A stretch of DNA of 6,818 nt from an uncultured Chloroflexota bacterium (GTDB lineage: Bacteria; Chloroflexota; Dehalococcoidia; UBA3495). Below are positions 1-6,103 of this stretch, piece after piece (position 1 is the first letter of the stretch; each line of letters begins with the position of its first letter). Below the pieces are notes generated by a model. The model worked only from the letters and a program-made list of their open reading frames with translations. It was not told the origin of the DNA and did not search any database. A program made the translations under genes and the position numbers. The stretch spans positions 1-6,818 of the forward strand of contig CAJWGH010000057.1 in the NCBI GenBank assembly GCA_913031095.1, written 5' to 3'.

Positions 1-157
1 CAGAAGTAGAAGACCAACGTTGCAATCGATTGCCAATTAGATCAACGAAGGTCAAGTAACCTTCGGGGTGCCACAGCGGACCTTCGGTGTTGCCAAGGTC
101 GGTGGCCAGCAGGGTGTGCTCGGGCGATTCCAGAATCTCGGCGAGTTGGTCAGGCAT
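1..157 (-). CDS. SMP-30/gluconolactonase-like protein, N-terminal part (runs off left edge)
   Basis: The 52 visible residues end in NTEGPLWHPEGYLTFVDL followed by GNRLQRW. This is the typical first blade of SMP-30/gluconolactonase/LRE-family beta-propellers, in which the Glu of the EGP motif (E25 here) is a divalent-metal ligand. Family members are mostly soluble lactonases or related hydrolases that act on sugar lactones and similar esters; the substrate cannot be told from this fragment. Two in-frame ATGs exist, at 163 and 157. The GGCGGAG ribosome-binding motif at 164-170 abuts the first but lies 6 nt before the second, so MPDQLAEIL is the preferred start. There is no signal peptide in the visible part. 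The gene is divergent from the small-protein/amidase unit and shares its intergenic region. The C-terminal five sixths or so lies outside the window. Family call fairly sure, function not. Confidence 0.82.
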   Translation of the reverse strand, partial: MPDQLAEILESPEHTLLATDLGNTEGPLWHPEGYLTFVDLIGNRLQRWSSTS

Positions 158-163
158 CGTCAT

Positions 164-170
164 CTCCGCC
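164..170 (-). promoter_or_regulatory. Ribosome-binding site that decides the SMP-30-like start
   Basis: On the minus strand GGCGGAG is followed directly by ATGACGATG. Spacing is 0 nt to the first ATG and 6 nt to the second, so the second ATG (157) is the natural start. Confidence 0.65.
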
Positions 171-193
171 CAGGTGCTTGGTCAACAGACGGA

Positions 194-202
194 ATTATAG
201 CA
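194..202 (-). promoter_or_regulatory. Extended -10 promoter for the SMP-30-like gene
   Basis: The minus strand reads TGCTATAAT, a perfect extended -10 (TGn plus TATAAT). No convincing -35 is found 16-19 nt upstream, as is usual for extended -10 promoters. Transcription would start near 187 and give a leader of about 30 nt. Predicted from sequence only. Confidence 0.6.
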
Positions 203-210
203 GTAAGTCG

Positions 211-221
211 TGCGTGGCGCA
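211..221. repeat. Short inverted repeat between divergent promoters
   Basis: TGCG-TGG-CGCA is a 4-bp inverted repeat with a 3-nt centre, lying between the left-facing -10 and the right-facing -35. It sits where an operator for both genes could lie, but it is short enough to be chance. Confidence 0.2.
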
Positions 222-239
222 TTCAGGCGAAGAACCCGT

Positions 240-268
240 TTGACCGCTGCCAGAGCCTTGATTAGAAT
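240..268 (+). promoter_or_regulatory. Sigma70-like promoter for the small-protein/amidase operon
   Basis: TTGACC at 240-245 and TAGAAT at 263-268 each match the consensus hexamer at 5 of 6 positions, and the spacer is exactly 17 nt. The expected transcription start near 275 gives a leader of about 45 nt before the first start codon at 321. This is one of the best promoter matches in the window. Confidence 0.7.
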
Positions 269-320
269 GCCTCTCACCTGATAAGAAACGACGGTTAAAA
301 CCAGGGTCAATGGAGCAGAT

Positions 321-509
321 ATGGTGAACATGAAACCTAACGATTCTGTCGAACAGATCGCCAACGAACTCCGTGCCCAGGCGGTCCGCCTCTGGGGAGA
401 GCAACGGGCAGATCAACTTGAAGCATCTATAAAACAAACGGCCCAGCAGCTTTGGGACCTGGGTCAAGAGACTCCACACCGGGACCTGGAGCCCGGGTTT
501 TACCAGTAA
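321..509 (+). CDS. Small AtzG/GatC-like amidase-associated protein
   Basis: This is a 62-residue acidic protein with no signal peptide, membrane segment or cysteine. Residues 8-47 look almost entirely helical (SVEQIANELRAQAVRLWGEQ and onward), then comes a proline-containing tail ending in RDLEPGFYQ. Two helices followed by an extended tail with an 'EP-hydrophobic-F' ending resembles AtzG/DUF4089-type proteins, small GatC-like partners that bind and stabilise amidase-signature enzymes such as AtzE. The gene lies 37 bp upstream of an amidase on the same strand and shares its promoter, as expected for such a partner. The start has GGAG at 312-315, 5 nt away; ATG at 330 is a weaker alternative. 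That this is a real gene is fairly sure from the promoter, ribosome-binding site and context. The AtzG-like role is an inference from size, shape and neighbour, since similarity across such short proteins is weak. Confidence 0.7.
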   Translation: MVNMKPNDSVEQIANELRAQAVRLWGEQRADQLEASIKQTAQQLWDLGQETPHRDLEPGFYQ

Positions 510-528
510 ACCAACCACAACCAACCAG
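509..528 (+). repeat. Two-copy 10-bp tandem repeat in the spacer between the small gene and amidase
   Basis: AACCAACCAC is followed directly by AACCAACCAG (9 of 10 identical), starting at the last base of the small gene's stop codon. The tract is C/A-rich and unlikely to fold, so it would leave the amidase ribosome-binding site (GAGGT at 536-540) open. No further role is visible. Confidence 0.5.
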
Positions 529-546
529 ACGTTTCGAGGTACTACC

Positions 547-1905
547 ATGCCCCAGCCCTATGAACTAACGGTGTCCCAAGCAGCCCGGGAGATCAGGGAA
601 AAGAAACTCTCCCCTGTGGCTTTGGCCCAAGATTTATTGAACCGGATCGAGGCCACGGATGAGGCTTTAAAAGCCTGGGTAACGATCGACCGCGAAGAAG
701 TACTGACCAACGCCAAGCAACGGGAGGAAGAGGCCCAACGGGGCAATATCCGAGGTCCACTCCACGGCGTGCCGGTGGGCCTGAAGGATATTTTCTACAC
801 CGCTGGTATGAAGACTGCGGCCGGATCCAAGGTCTATGCTGATTTTGTACCTGAATTCGATGCCACATCCGTGGCTAAGATCAAAGGAGCCGGCGGCATA
901 ATCTTGGGAAAGGCTGTGACCACCGAATTCGCCACCTCAGACCCTTCGCCGACCTATAACCCGTGGAACTTTGAACACACTCCGGGTGGTTCTAGCAGCG
1001 GATCCTCGGTGGCAGTTGCCACCAAGACCGTAGGGGCAGCTCTGGGCTCCCAGACGGGCGGCTCAACCTGTAGGCCGGCCGCCTACAACGGGATAGTCGG
1101 CCTCAAAGCGACCTATGGCCGCATCAGCCGCTATGGCGTGGTTCCTGTGAGTTGGTCTCTTGACCACGTGGGCATACTGGTCCGCACCGTGGAAGATGCC
1201 GCTCTGATGTTGCAGGTCATGTCTGGAGAGGACCCCAAAGACCCTGGATCTTCTACCGAACCCGTGCCCGACTTCCTAGGTCAGATGGCTGAGAACAACA
1301 AACCACCCCGGATCGGAGTTGTCACCGATTACTATTCTGAGAATTCTACTCCGGAGACCTGGGCCCACACTGAAGAAGTGGTCCAAACACTGAAAGCAGC
1401 CGGTGCCGAGATCGTGGAGATTGGACTACCGGATAGTTTCGGTTCTTGCCACAGCGCCCAGCGGATCGTTATGAACGTGGAATGCGCAGCGTTTCACGAA
1501 CAGTTCCACGCGACCCAGGCGGAGGATTACGGACCACGTGTCCGATCCGGCATGGAGATGGGTATGTTGGTTCCTGCGACCAAATATCTGCAAGCTATGC
1601 GTCTTCGTCGCCAGTTCCGTCTTGACATGGTCCAGACGGTGGGGCAGGTGGATGCGCTGCTAACCCCAGCCACGCCTGCACCAGCTCCCAAAGACCGGAA
1701 CACTACTGGAGACGCATCGTTCCAGGTTCCCTGGACCACTAGTGGCTTGCCAACCGTTACTCTGCCATCGGGATTAAGTGAAGGTGGAATGCCCTTGGCT
1801 GTGCAACTGGGAGGCTTGCCCTTCGAAGAAGGCAAGCTATTGGGTGTTTCCAAATGGTGCGAAACTGCGTTGGGGATCCGGCTCACACCACCTGCTTACA
1901 GCTAG
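547..1905 (+). CDS. Amidase-signature (AS) family amidase
   Basis: This 452-residue enzyme spans the AS domain at the usual length. The Ser-cisSer-Lys triad is intact: K80 in GVPVGLKDIF, cis-Ser S149 in PGGSSSGSS, and nucleophile S173 in SQTGGSTCRPA, with the standard 24-residue gap between the serines. The C-terminal GLPTVTLPSG and MPLAVQLGG stretches complete the fold. It should hydrolyse a carboxamide or related C-N bond in the cytoplasm; no signal peptide is present. Compared with GatA (GSDTGGSIR), Asp is replaced by Gln (Q169) and Ile by a Thr-Cys pair (T174, C175), suggesting a catabolic amidase, not the tRNA amidotransferase subunit; no gatB is nearby. GAGGT 6 nt before the ATG supports the start. 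It is the second gene of an operon with the AtzG-like small protein. Substrate unknown; family assignment very sure. Confidence 0.93.
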   Translation: MPQPYELTVSQAAREIREKKLSPVALAQDLLNRIEATDEALKAWVTIDREEVLTNAKQREEEAQRGNIRGPLHGVPVGLKDIFYTAGMKTAAGSKVYADFVPEFDATSVAKIKGAGGIILGKAVTTEFATSDPSPTYNPWNFEHTPGGSSSGSSVAVATKTVGAALGSQTGGSTCRPAAYNGIVGLKATYGRISRYGVVPVSWSLDHVGILVRTVEDAALMLQVMSGEDPKDPGSSTEPVPDFLGQMAENNKPPRIGVVTDYYSENSTPETWAHTEEVVQTLKAAGAEIVEIGLPDSFGSCHSAQRIVMNVECAAFHEQFHATQAEDYGPRVRSGMEMGMLVPATKYLQAMRLRRQFRLDMVQTVGQVDALLTPATPAPAPKDRNTTGDASFQVPWTTSGLPTVTLPSGLSEGGMPLAVQLGGLPFEEGKLLGVSKWCETALGIRLTPPAYS

Positions 1906-1920
1906 GCCTTATCGGAAGGC
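1906..1920. terminator. Weak hairpin between convergent genes
   Basis: GCCTT and AAGGC pair around a 5-nt loop directly after the amidase stop, in the 68-bp gap before the converging cyclase stop. No T-run follows on either strand, so a classical intrinsic terminator is doubtful. No better candidate is seen in the gap. Confidence 0.22.
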
Positions 1921-1973
1921 GGAAGTCCTAACTGCGGCAAGGCCCACGAAGTTCACAGACCATAGTTGTACAC

Positions 1974-2927
1974 TTAGAATATAGCTATAGGATTTACCGG
2001 AGAGCCTGTCGTGTTATGAAGGCGCAGGGGTCCGATAGATATCATGAACTCCCAACGATTACGTTCTTTGCAGGCTTGGGCCACCGCTTCTAGGTCCGCG
2101 TTATCCAGTATCCATATGCCCATGGCCGTGATGCTCACCTGATGGATAGGGCTTGGTACCTTCTCGTATTGAGGTGGGTTTATGTCGTTTCCGGTATCTG
2201 AGCCCATCATGGCGATTCCCCGTTCGTAAAAGAGAGGCAGCACAGAAGCCTGGCAGGCAGTCGAACCGGCGGACCGATCCACCGGGCCTTCTATGTTGCG
2301 GCGGTGTAACTGACCGGTGCGTATAAGAAGAACATCTCCCTCTTCTACCTTGAAGCCACATTGTTCCTCTGCGGCCAAGATGTCGTCGATCATAACGCCC
2401 TCACCTCGTTCCACCCAGTCGATGCCCCGGACCATGGGAACGTCCACTAGCACCGCACGGGAGATAATCCCCTCATGGGCTTCTTCCACTGAACCGAAGG
2501 TTGCGCCCAGACTTGTGGAAACCAAGTGGGCTGGTTTGCCATTGTAGGTCTTGCCGTTCCAGAAGAAATGAGATAACGCGTCAACGTGAGTTACCGTGAC
2601 TCCGTGGAAGATCATGCCGAAATAATCGGTTGCTGCTGGGAAGGCGCGTGAACTCACTTTGTCACCGCTGGCCCAGCCTTCGCCGCTCTCCACCATGAAA
2701 TGGACCGGTACATTTGTTGGGGCATCGAGACTAGGTTCAAAGGTGACCGTACGAGACATCGAGATGCGTACCCCTTCTTGCACGGTGGCGATGGCTTGCT
2801 TCACTTTGGTCGGTGTGATGTAGTTGGGGGCACCCAACTCGTCGTCAGCACCCCATTTCCCCCAATTCGAGAACTTGTCAAAATAACTGAGAACCTCGTC
2901 TTCGCTTGGGATGTTTGCCTGCGGCAT
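1974..2927 (-). CDS. Cyclase-family (kynurenine-formamidase-like) metal-dependent hydrolase, long form
   Basis: This 317-residue protein has the features of the long cyclase-family members (PF04199). NWGKWGADDELGAPNYITP lies near the N-terminus. The metal-site motif THVDALSHFFWNGKTYNG carries H114, D116 and H120. Further on come GSDTGNDINP (D244) and PIHQVSITAMG (H262), and the family ending PLRLHNTTGSPVNPIAIF. Relatives hydrolyse N-formylkynurenine, cyclic imides, isatin and similar amides using Zn or Mn. KynB-type enzymes are near 210 residues, so this is the larger branch, of mostly unknown substrate. The first His of the KynB pattern HxGTHxD is not in register: V110 stands there, with H108 two residues earlier. 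AGGAG 7 nt before the ATG supports the start. It is last in the leftward unit after the second amidase. Cytoplasmic; no signal peptide. Family sure, substrate unknown. Confidence 0.92.
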   Translation of the reverse strand: MPQANIPSEDEVLSYFDKFSNWGKWGADDELGAPNYITPTKVKQAIATVQEGVRISMSRTVTFEPSLDAPTNVPVHFMVESGEGWASGDKVSSRAFPAATDYFGMIFHGVTVTHVDALSHFFWNGKTYNGKPAHLVSTSLGATFGSVEEAHEGIISRAVLVDVPMVRGIDWVERGEGVMIDDILAAEEQCGFKVEEGDVLLIRTGQLHRRNIEGPVDRSAGSTACQASVLPLFYERGIAMMGSDTGNDINPPQYEKVPSPIHQVSITAMGIWILDNADLEAVAQACKERNRWEFMISIGPLRLHNTTGSPVNPIAIF

Positions 2928-2957
2928 GGTTATTCTCCTACTGACGTTTAAACCCTG

Positions 2958-3074
2958 TTAACTGATTTCTGGTCGTGTTAGTTTCGCGTCCACGACCTTT
3001 TCATACCATCGCTCGGCGGCCGACAGTTGGGCCTCTTTGAAACCGCGGCAATCGATCAGATGGTATCAACTCAT
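2958..3074 (-). pseudogene. Small ORF overlapping the amidase stop, interrupted by an in-frame TGA at codon 3
   Basis: The ATG at 3074-3072 overlaps the upstream amidase stop codon as ATGA, the usual sign of translational coupling. In this frame the codons read Met-Ser-stop (TGA at 3068-3066), then 35 open codons to TAA at 2958-2960. The open part starts YHLIDCRGFKEAQLSAAERW, continues with YEKVVDAKL and ends TRPEIS. It looks protein-like: a charged amphipathic helix and sensible codon use. One base change (TGA to TGG, Trp) would give an intact 38-residue protein filling the gap up to the cyclase ribosome-binding site. Otherwise only a non-standard CTG at 3059 could start it, with no ribosome-binding site. 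TGA is used as a normal stop by the amidase itself, so recoding is unlikely. I do not recognise the family. It may be a decayed or mis-sequenced small gene, or the 3' remnant of a lost gene. Confidence 0.4.
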
Positions 3075-4489
3075 GACACCGGTGGGCGGTGGGTGTTCCA
3101 GTCGGTTGCTTGTTCATAAGCGTAGGCCACACGGAAGACCATGGATTCATCGAAGGGTTTTCCGGCGATCTGCAGCCCTACGGGAAGATGGTCTGACGTG
3201 AACCCACAGTTGATGGACAACGCCGGTACACTGGCCAAGTTAAAGGGTGCGGTGAAACTGCGTCTGCCTCCCAACATCTCCAGAAAAGCCTCTTTGCTCT
3301 CAACACCTGCTTTTTCCGGTATAGGCGAGGCAGGAATTGAGGATGTGGGCATCACAAGCACATCCACTTTCTCAAGGGCGTCCAATATTTGCTGTCGGAG
3401 CATGTGCCGCAGTCGGACCGCTTTCTGATGGGCTTGGGCCGGTAGTATTGCACCGGTCAATAAGCGGAGTTGGATGTTGTAGTCGTATTCGTGGAGCGCG
3501 TTTTCGATGCCTTCGCGGTGGACACTGGAAACGTCGCCGTAGGTGACGGCCGTGGATATGGCTGCTGATTGGGCGATCAAAGGGATGTCCATCTCTTGGA
3601 TTCCTGCCCCTAATTCCCCTAATTGTGCGATTGCTTTGCCAACCAATTCGCTCACCTGAGGGTCTACAGAGTCGCCTTCGACTCGCTCCGTAATCACACC
3701 GACTTTCAGGCCGTTCATTCCACTTGACAACGCGTTAAGATAATCGGGCACGGGGACGTCCCAAGTATGGCTGTCTTTCGGGTCGTGACCTGCTATGGCT
3801 GCCAAAGTGATAGCGCAATCAGAGACCGTTCGGGATATCGGTCCAACTTGGTCCATTGACCATGATGCTCCAAGTACACCGTGGCGACTTACACGCCCCC
3901 AGGACGGGCGAATTCCAACAAGACCACAGAAGGAAGCGGGTCCTCGTATAGAACCACCGGTGTCTTCACCCAATGACGTGGCGCAAAGGAATGCTGCTGT
4001 TGCGGCGCCTGAACCACTGCTGGATGTGCCAGGGTTACGGGATAAATCCCAGGGATTCCGCGGCCGGCCGTAGGGATGTTCAAAGGCGTCTCCCATGGCG
4101 AATTCGCTCATGTTGAGCTTGCCCAATAACACGGCTCCGGCGGCGTTAAGCTTGGTCATCACTGTAGCGTCTTCATCGGGCACAAAATCCTTGAGGATAG
4201 TGGACCCGCCCGTGGTGAGGATTCCTTTGGTGTAGACCTGGTCTTTGACCGCCGTCGGGACGCCGTGCATTGGACCCCGGTACTTTCCGGACAAAATCTC
4301 TTGTTCTGCTCGGCGTGCGTCCGCGATGGCCCGATCGGCAGTGACGGTGATATAAGAATTAAGTTGCGGGTCGAACTGAGGGATGCGCTCCAAGTAGGCC
4401 TCGGTGGCTTCTACTGGCGATACCTCCCGTGTCTCTATTAGGGATGCTAATTCAGTGGCCGAAATAAACGGTAGCTCAGACTTGTCCAT
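3071..4489 (-). CDS. Amidase-signature (AS) family amidase, GatA-like
   Basis: This 472-residue AS enzyme is full length. The triad is K82 in GVPTAVKDQVYTKG, cis-Ser S156 in NPGTSSSGSG, and nucleophile S180 in GEDTGGSIRGPASFCG, with the 24-residue serine spacing kept. The motif is closer to GatA than that of the other amidase here (Asp and Ile kept), but no gatB or gatC is adjacent, so a catabolic amidase is more likely than the tRNA-Gln amidotransferase subunit. It ends ATDWNTHRPPVS, a common ending in this family. ATG at 4489 is chosen: GAGG lies 6 nt before it, while the TTG one codon upstream would leave only 3 nt. It is first in a leftward unit with the small ORF and cyclase, and divergent from glmU. 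The two amidases are only distantly similar, so they are not a recent duplication. Substrate unknown. Confidence 0.92.
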   Translation of the reverse strand: MDKSELPFISATELASLIETREVSPVEATEAYLERIPQFDPQLNSYITVTADRAIADARRAEQEILSGKYRGPMHGVPTAVKDQVYTKGILTTGGSTILKDFVPDEDATVMTKLNAAGAVLLGKLNMSEFAMGDAFEHPYGRPRNPWDLSRNPGTSSSGSGAATAAFLCATSLGEDTGGSIRGPASFCGLVGIRPSWGRVSRHGVLGASWSMDQVGPISRTVSDCAITLAAIAGHDPKDSHTWDVPVPDYLNALSSGMNGLKVGVITERVEGDSVDPQVSELVGKAIAQLGELGAGIQEMDIPLIAQSAAISTAVTYGDVSSVHREGIENALHEYDYNIQLRLLTGAILPAQAHQKAVRLRHMLRQQILDALEKVDVLVMPTSSIPASPIPEKAGVESKEAFLEMLGGRRSFTAPFNLASVPALSINCGFTSDHLPVGLQIAGKPFDESMVFRVAYAYEQATDWNTHRPPVS

Positions 4490-4495
4490 CAAAAA

Positions 4496-4517
4496 CCTCA
4501 GCGCCCTGAAGCGGGCG
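4496..4517 (-). promoter_or_regulatory. Ribosome-binding site and leader hairpin of the second amidase
   Basis: On the minus strand GAGG (4496-4499) precedes the ATG at 4489 by 6 nt. Just upstream, CGCCC and GGGCG (4513-4517 and 4502-4506) can form a 5-bp GC hairpin with a 6-nt loop, ending 2 nt before the GAGG. The stem could modulate ribosome access, but it is short. Confidence 0.35.
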
Positions 4518-4533
4518 AAGCTGGAGCACGGCC

Positions 4534-4562
4534 ATTTTGCCCCCGGCTAGACCTGTTGTCAA
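4534..4562 (-). promoter_or_regulatory. Sigma70-like promoter for the amidase/cyclase unit
   Basis: On the minus strand a perfect TTGACA (-35, 4557-4562) is followed after exactly 17 nt by CAAAAT (-10, 4534-4539; 4 of 6 consensus bases). Transcription would start near 4527, giving a leader of about 38 nt. It faces away from the glmU promoter. Confidence 0.55.
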
Positions 4563-4619
4563 CGCGATGCTAACGACGAGGTATTCTTGGTAGAAGGATC
4601 CGCGCTTCCAGCAAGGTAT

Positions 4620-4640
4620 TTAGATCAGCCGCTGATATAA
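4620..4640. promoter_or_regulatory. 21-bp palindrome overlapping the glmU -10: candidate operator
   Basis: The arms TTAGATCAGC and GCTGATATAA flank a central C at 4630. Nine of ten positions are complementary (only G4623/A4637 fails), and the inner six pairs are perfect. The right arm contains most of the extended -10 TGATATAAT (4633-4641). A protein bound here would block RNA polymerase at glmU, so a repressor operator is the natural reading. The regulator is not in the window. The A/T-rich outer pairs come partly from the -10 itself, which weakens the case. Confidence 0.4.
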
Positions 4641-4641
4641 T
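4633..4641 (+). promoter_or_regulatory. Extended -10 promoter for glmU
   Basis: TGATATAAT is a perfect extended -10 (TGn plus TATAAT). No good -35 is seen at 15-19 nt upstream. Transcription would start near 4648, giving a leader of about 32 nt to the ATG at 4680. The SMP-30-like gene has the same promoter type. Confidence 0.65.
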
Positions 4642-4679
4642 CGACTAGTATTCAGACCCTCAAACTCAGGGGTAACGAC

Positions 4680-6029
4680 ATGAACAAGCTGGCCGGAATC
4701 ATACTTGCCGCAGGACAAGGAATCAGGATGAAATCCCGTACCACCAAGGTGTTGCATCGCCTCTGCGGAAAAGAACTGCTTTGGTATCCCGTGGAACTCC
4801 TGAGACAACTGGGTGTTGAGCGGACGGTGGTGGTGGTATCGCCTGCCAATCAGGATGCCGTGAAAAAACTTCTAGGTGATTCTGTGGAGTATGCGCTCCA
4901 ATCATCCGCGACAGGTACGGCAGGCGCTGCAGAGTCCGCCACCGAAATTCTCTGTGGAAAGTTTGAACAAGTTGTGCTCATGGGTAGTGATTCTCCCTTA
5001 TTGTCCCTTCAATCGCTCCAACGCCTTGTTGGTGAGCATTTGGCGCACAACAGGCAAATGTCCATACTCTCCGGTGTCGTGGAAGATGGCAGCGGCCTGG
5101 GACGTATTAATCGGATTTCAGGCTCAAAGCCGGATGTTTTAGACATCGTGGAGGCAGGCGACGACCCTGACAGGCCGGCTGAGGCAATTGAGGTGAACTC
5201 AGGGGTGTACTGCTTCCAAGGGAATTGGCTCTGGGAGAACCTGCAAAAAGTAGGGGCTAAGGTTGGCGAGGAACGTTACCTGACTGAACTAGCAGCCATC
5301 GCCGTACGTCAAGGTGAGTCAGTGTCGGCTCTGCGTTCTGACGACCCTGTCGAAGTGCTAGGAATTAACAACCGGGTAGAACTAGCCAGCTTAGAGGATA
5401 TTAAACGCAGGCGAATCAGAGAGCGTCTGATGTTGAATGGAGTCACTATCTCCGACCCGACCTCAGTAATGATTGATGAAGGTGTGACTATCGGGCAAGA
5501 CACAATGATTCTGCCGAACACAATGCTCCTTGGTAATACGGCAATCGGGTCGGGGTGCGAGATTGGACCGGGTTCGGTGATTAGGGACTCAGTGATTGGC
5601 GACGATTGCAAAATCACATCATCTGCCGTTGAAGAAGCGGTCATGGAGTCTAGCGTAGATATAGGACCTTTCAGCCATCTACGTCCGGGAACGTATTTGG
5701 AATCAGGCGTGCATATTGGCAACTACGTTGAAGTTAAAGAAAGCCGATTTGCAGCCGGGGCTGTGATGGGCCATTTCGGTTACATAGGAGATGCGTCGAT
5801 CGGAGCAAACGCAAACGTGGGAGCTGGTACGGTTACCTGTAATTATGACGGAAAAGACAAGCATCGTTCTGTAGTAGGAAAAGACGCTTTTGTAGGCTGT
5901 GACACCATGCTTGTGGCGCCGGTTACAGTGGGTGCTGGAGCGGTCACTGGAGCGGGCGCAGTCGTCACAAAAGATGTGCCACCGGCTGGACTAGTCGTAG
6001 GCGTTCCTGCTAGAATATTGCACAGATAA
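4680..6029 (+). CDS. glmU: Bifunctional GlmU: GlcNAc-1-P uridyltransferase / GlcN-1-P acetyltransferase
   Basis: GlmU acetylates glucosamine-1-phosphate with acetyl-CoA and then couples it to UTP, making UDP-GlcNAc for cell envelope and glycan synthesis in the cytoplasm. The protein has 449 residues (E. coli 456). The N-terminal Rossmann-like uridyltransferase (about 1-228) carries LAAGQGIRMKS, K23 in TKVLH, Q74, G79-T80, the metal ligand D104, EVNSG (N173), YLTEL and GINNR (N230). The left-handed beta-helix (about 255-435) has hexapeptide repeats and every expected acetyltransferase residue, offset by 2 from E. coli: R335, K353, H365 (catalytic base), Y368, N388 and K394. Oddities: Thr to Ile in GTRM, Pro to Thr before K23, Gly to Ser at 103, and the E. 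coli S405 position is C407. AGGGG at 4668-4672, 7 nt before the ATG, supports the start. It has its own extended -10 promoter and may be cotranscribed with the CBS gene downstream. Confidence 0.97.
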   Translation: MNKLAGIILAAGQGIRMKSRTTKVLHRLCGKELLWYPVELLRQLGVERTVVVVSPANQDAVKKLLGDSVEYALQSSATGTAGAAESATEILCGKFEQVVLMGSDSPLLSLQSLQRLVGEHLAHNRQMSILSGVVEDGSGLGRINRISGSKPDVLDIVEAGDDPDRPAEAIEVNSGVYCFQGNWLWENLQKVGAKVGEERYLTELAAIAVRQGESVSALRSDDPVEVLGINNRVELASLEDIKRRRIRERLMLNGVTISDPTSVMIDEGVTIGQDTMILPNTMLLGNTAIGSGCEIGPGSVIRDSVIGDDCKITSSAVEEAVMESSVDIGPFSHLRPGTYLESGVHIGNYVEVKESRFAAGAVMGHFGYIGDASIGANANVGAGTVTCNYDGKDKHRSVVGKDAFVGCDTMLVAPVTVGAGAVTGAGAVVTKDVPPAGLVVGVPARILHR

Positions 6030-6103
6030 ATGGTTCCAACTGACCTCTCGGCGCCTCTTCCCACAGGTGTAAATCTCCTAAAAGGCATAAACGTGGGTTG
6101 ACC

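Noticed and set aside
195..548. 117-codon open frame on the minus strand
   Set aside because: It runs antisense through the small gene and the promoter region, has no ribosome-binding site and a composition without recognisable motifs. The plus-strand small gene has promoter, ribosome-binding site and operon context.
1527..1886. 119-codon open frame on the minus strand
   Set aside because: It is antisense to the C-terminal part of the first amidase and has no motif or ribosome-binding site.
3066..3068. TGA read as selenocysteine or Trp
   Set aside because: The second amidase itself ends in TGA, Trp is coded by TGG throughout, and no SECIS-like hairpin is apparent just downstream. Mutation or sequence error is simpler.
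3071..4489. Annotation as gatA, tRNA-Gln amidotransferase subunit A
   Set aside because: The motifs are GatA-like, but gatB and gatC are not adjacent and the neighbours are a cyclase and other hydrolases. The gene symbol is withheld.
4490..4492. TTG as start of the second amidase
   Set aside because: It would add one residue but leaves only 3 nt to GAGG; the ATG next to it has a 6-nt spacing.
5309..5722. 137-codon open frame on the minus strand
   Set aside because: It lies wholly antisense inside glmU, whose frame is certain from catalytic residues across this stretch.
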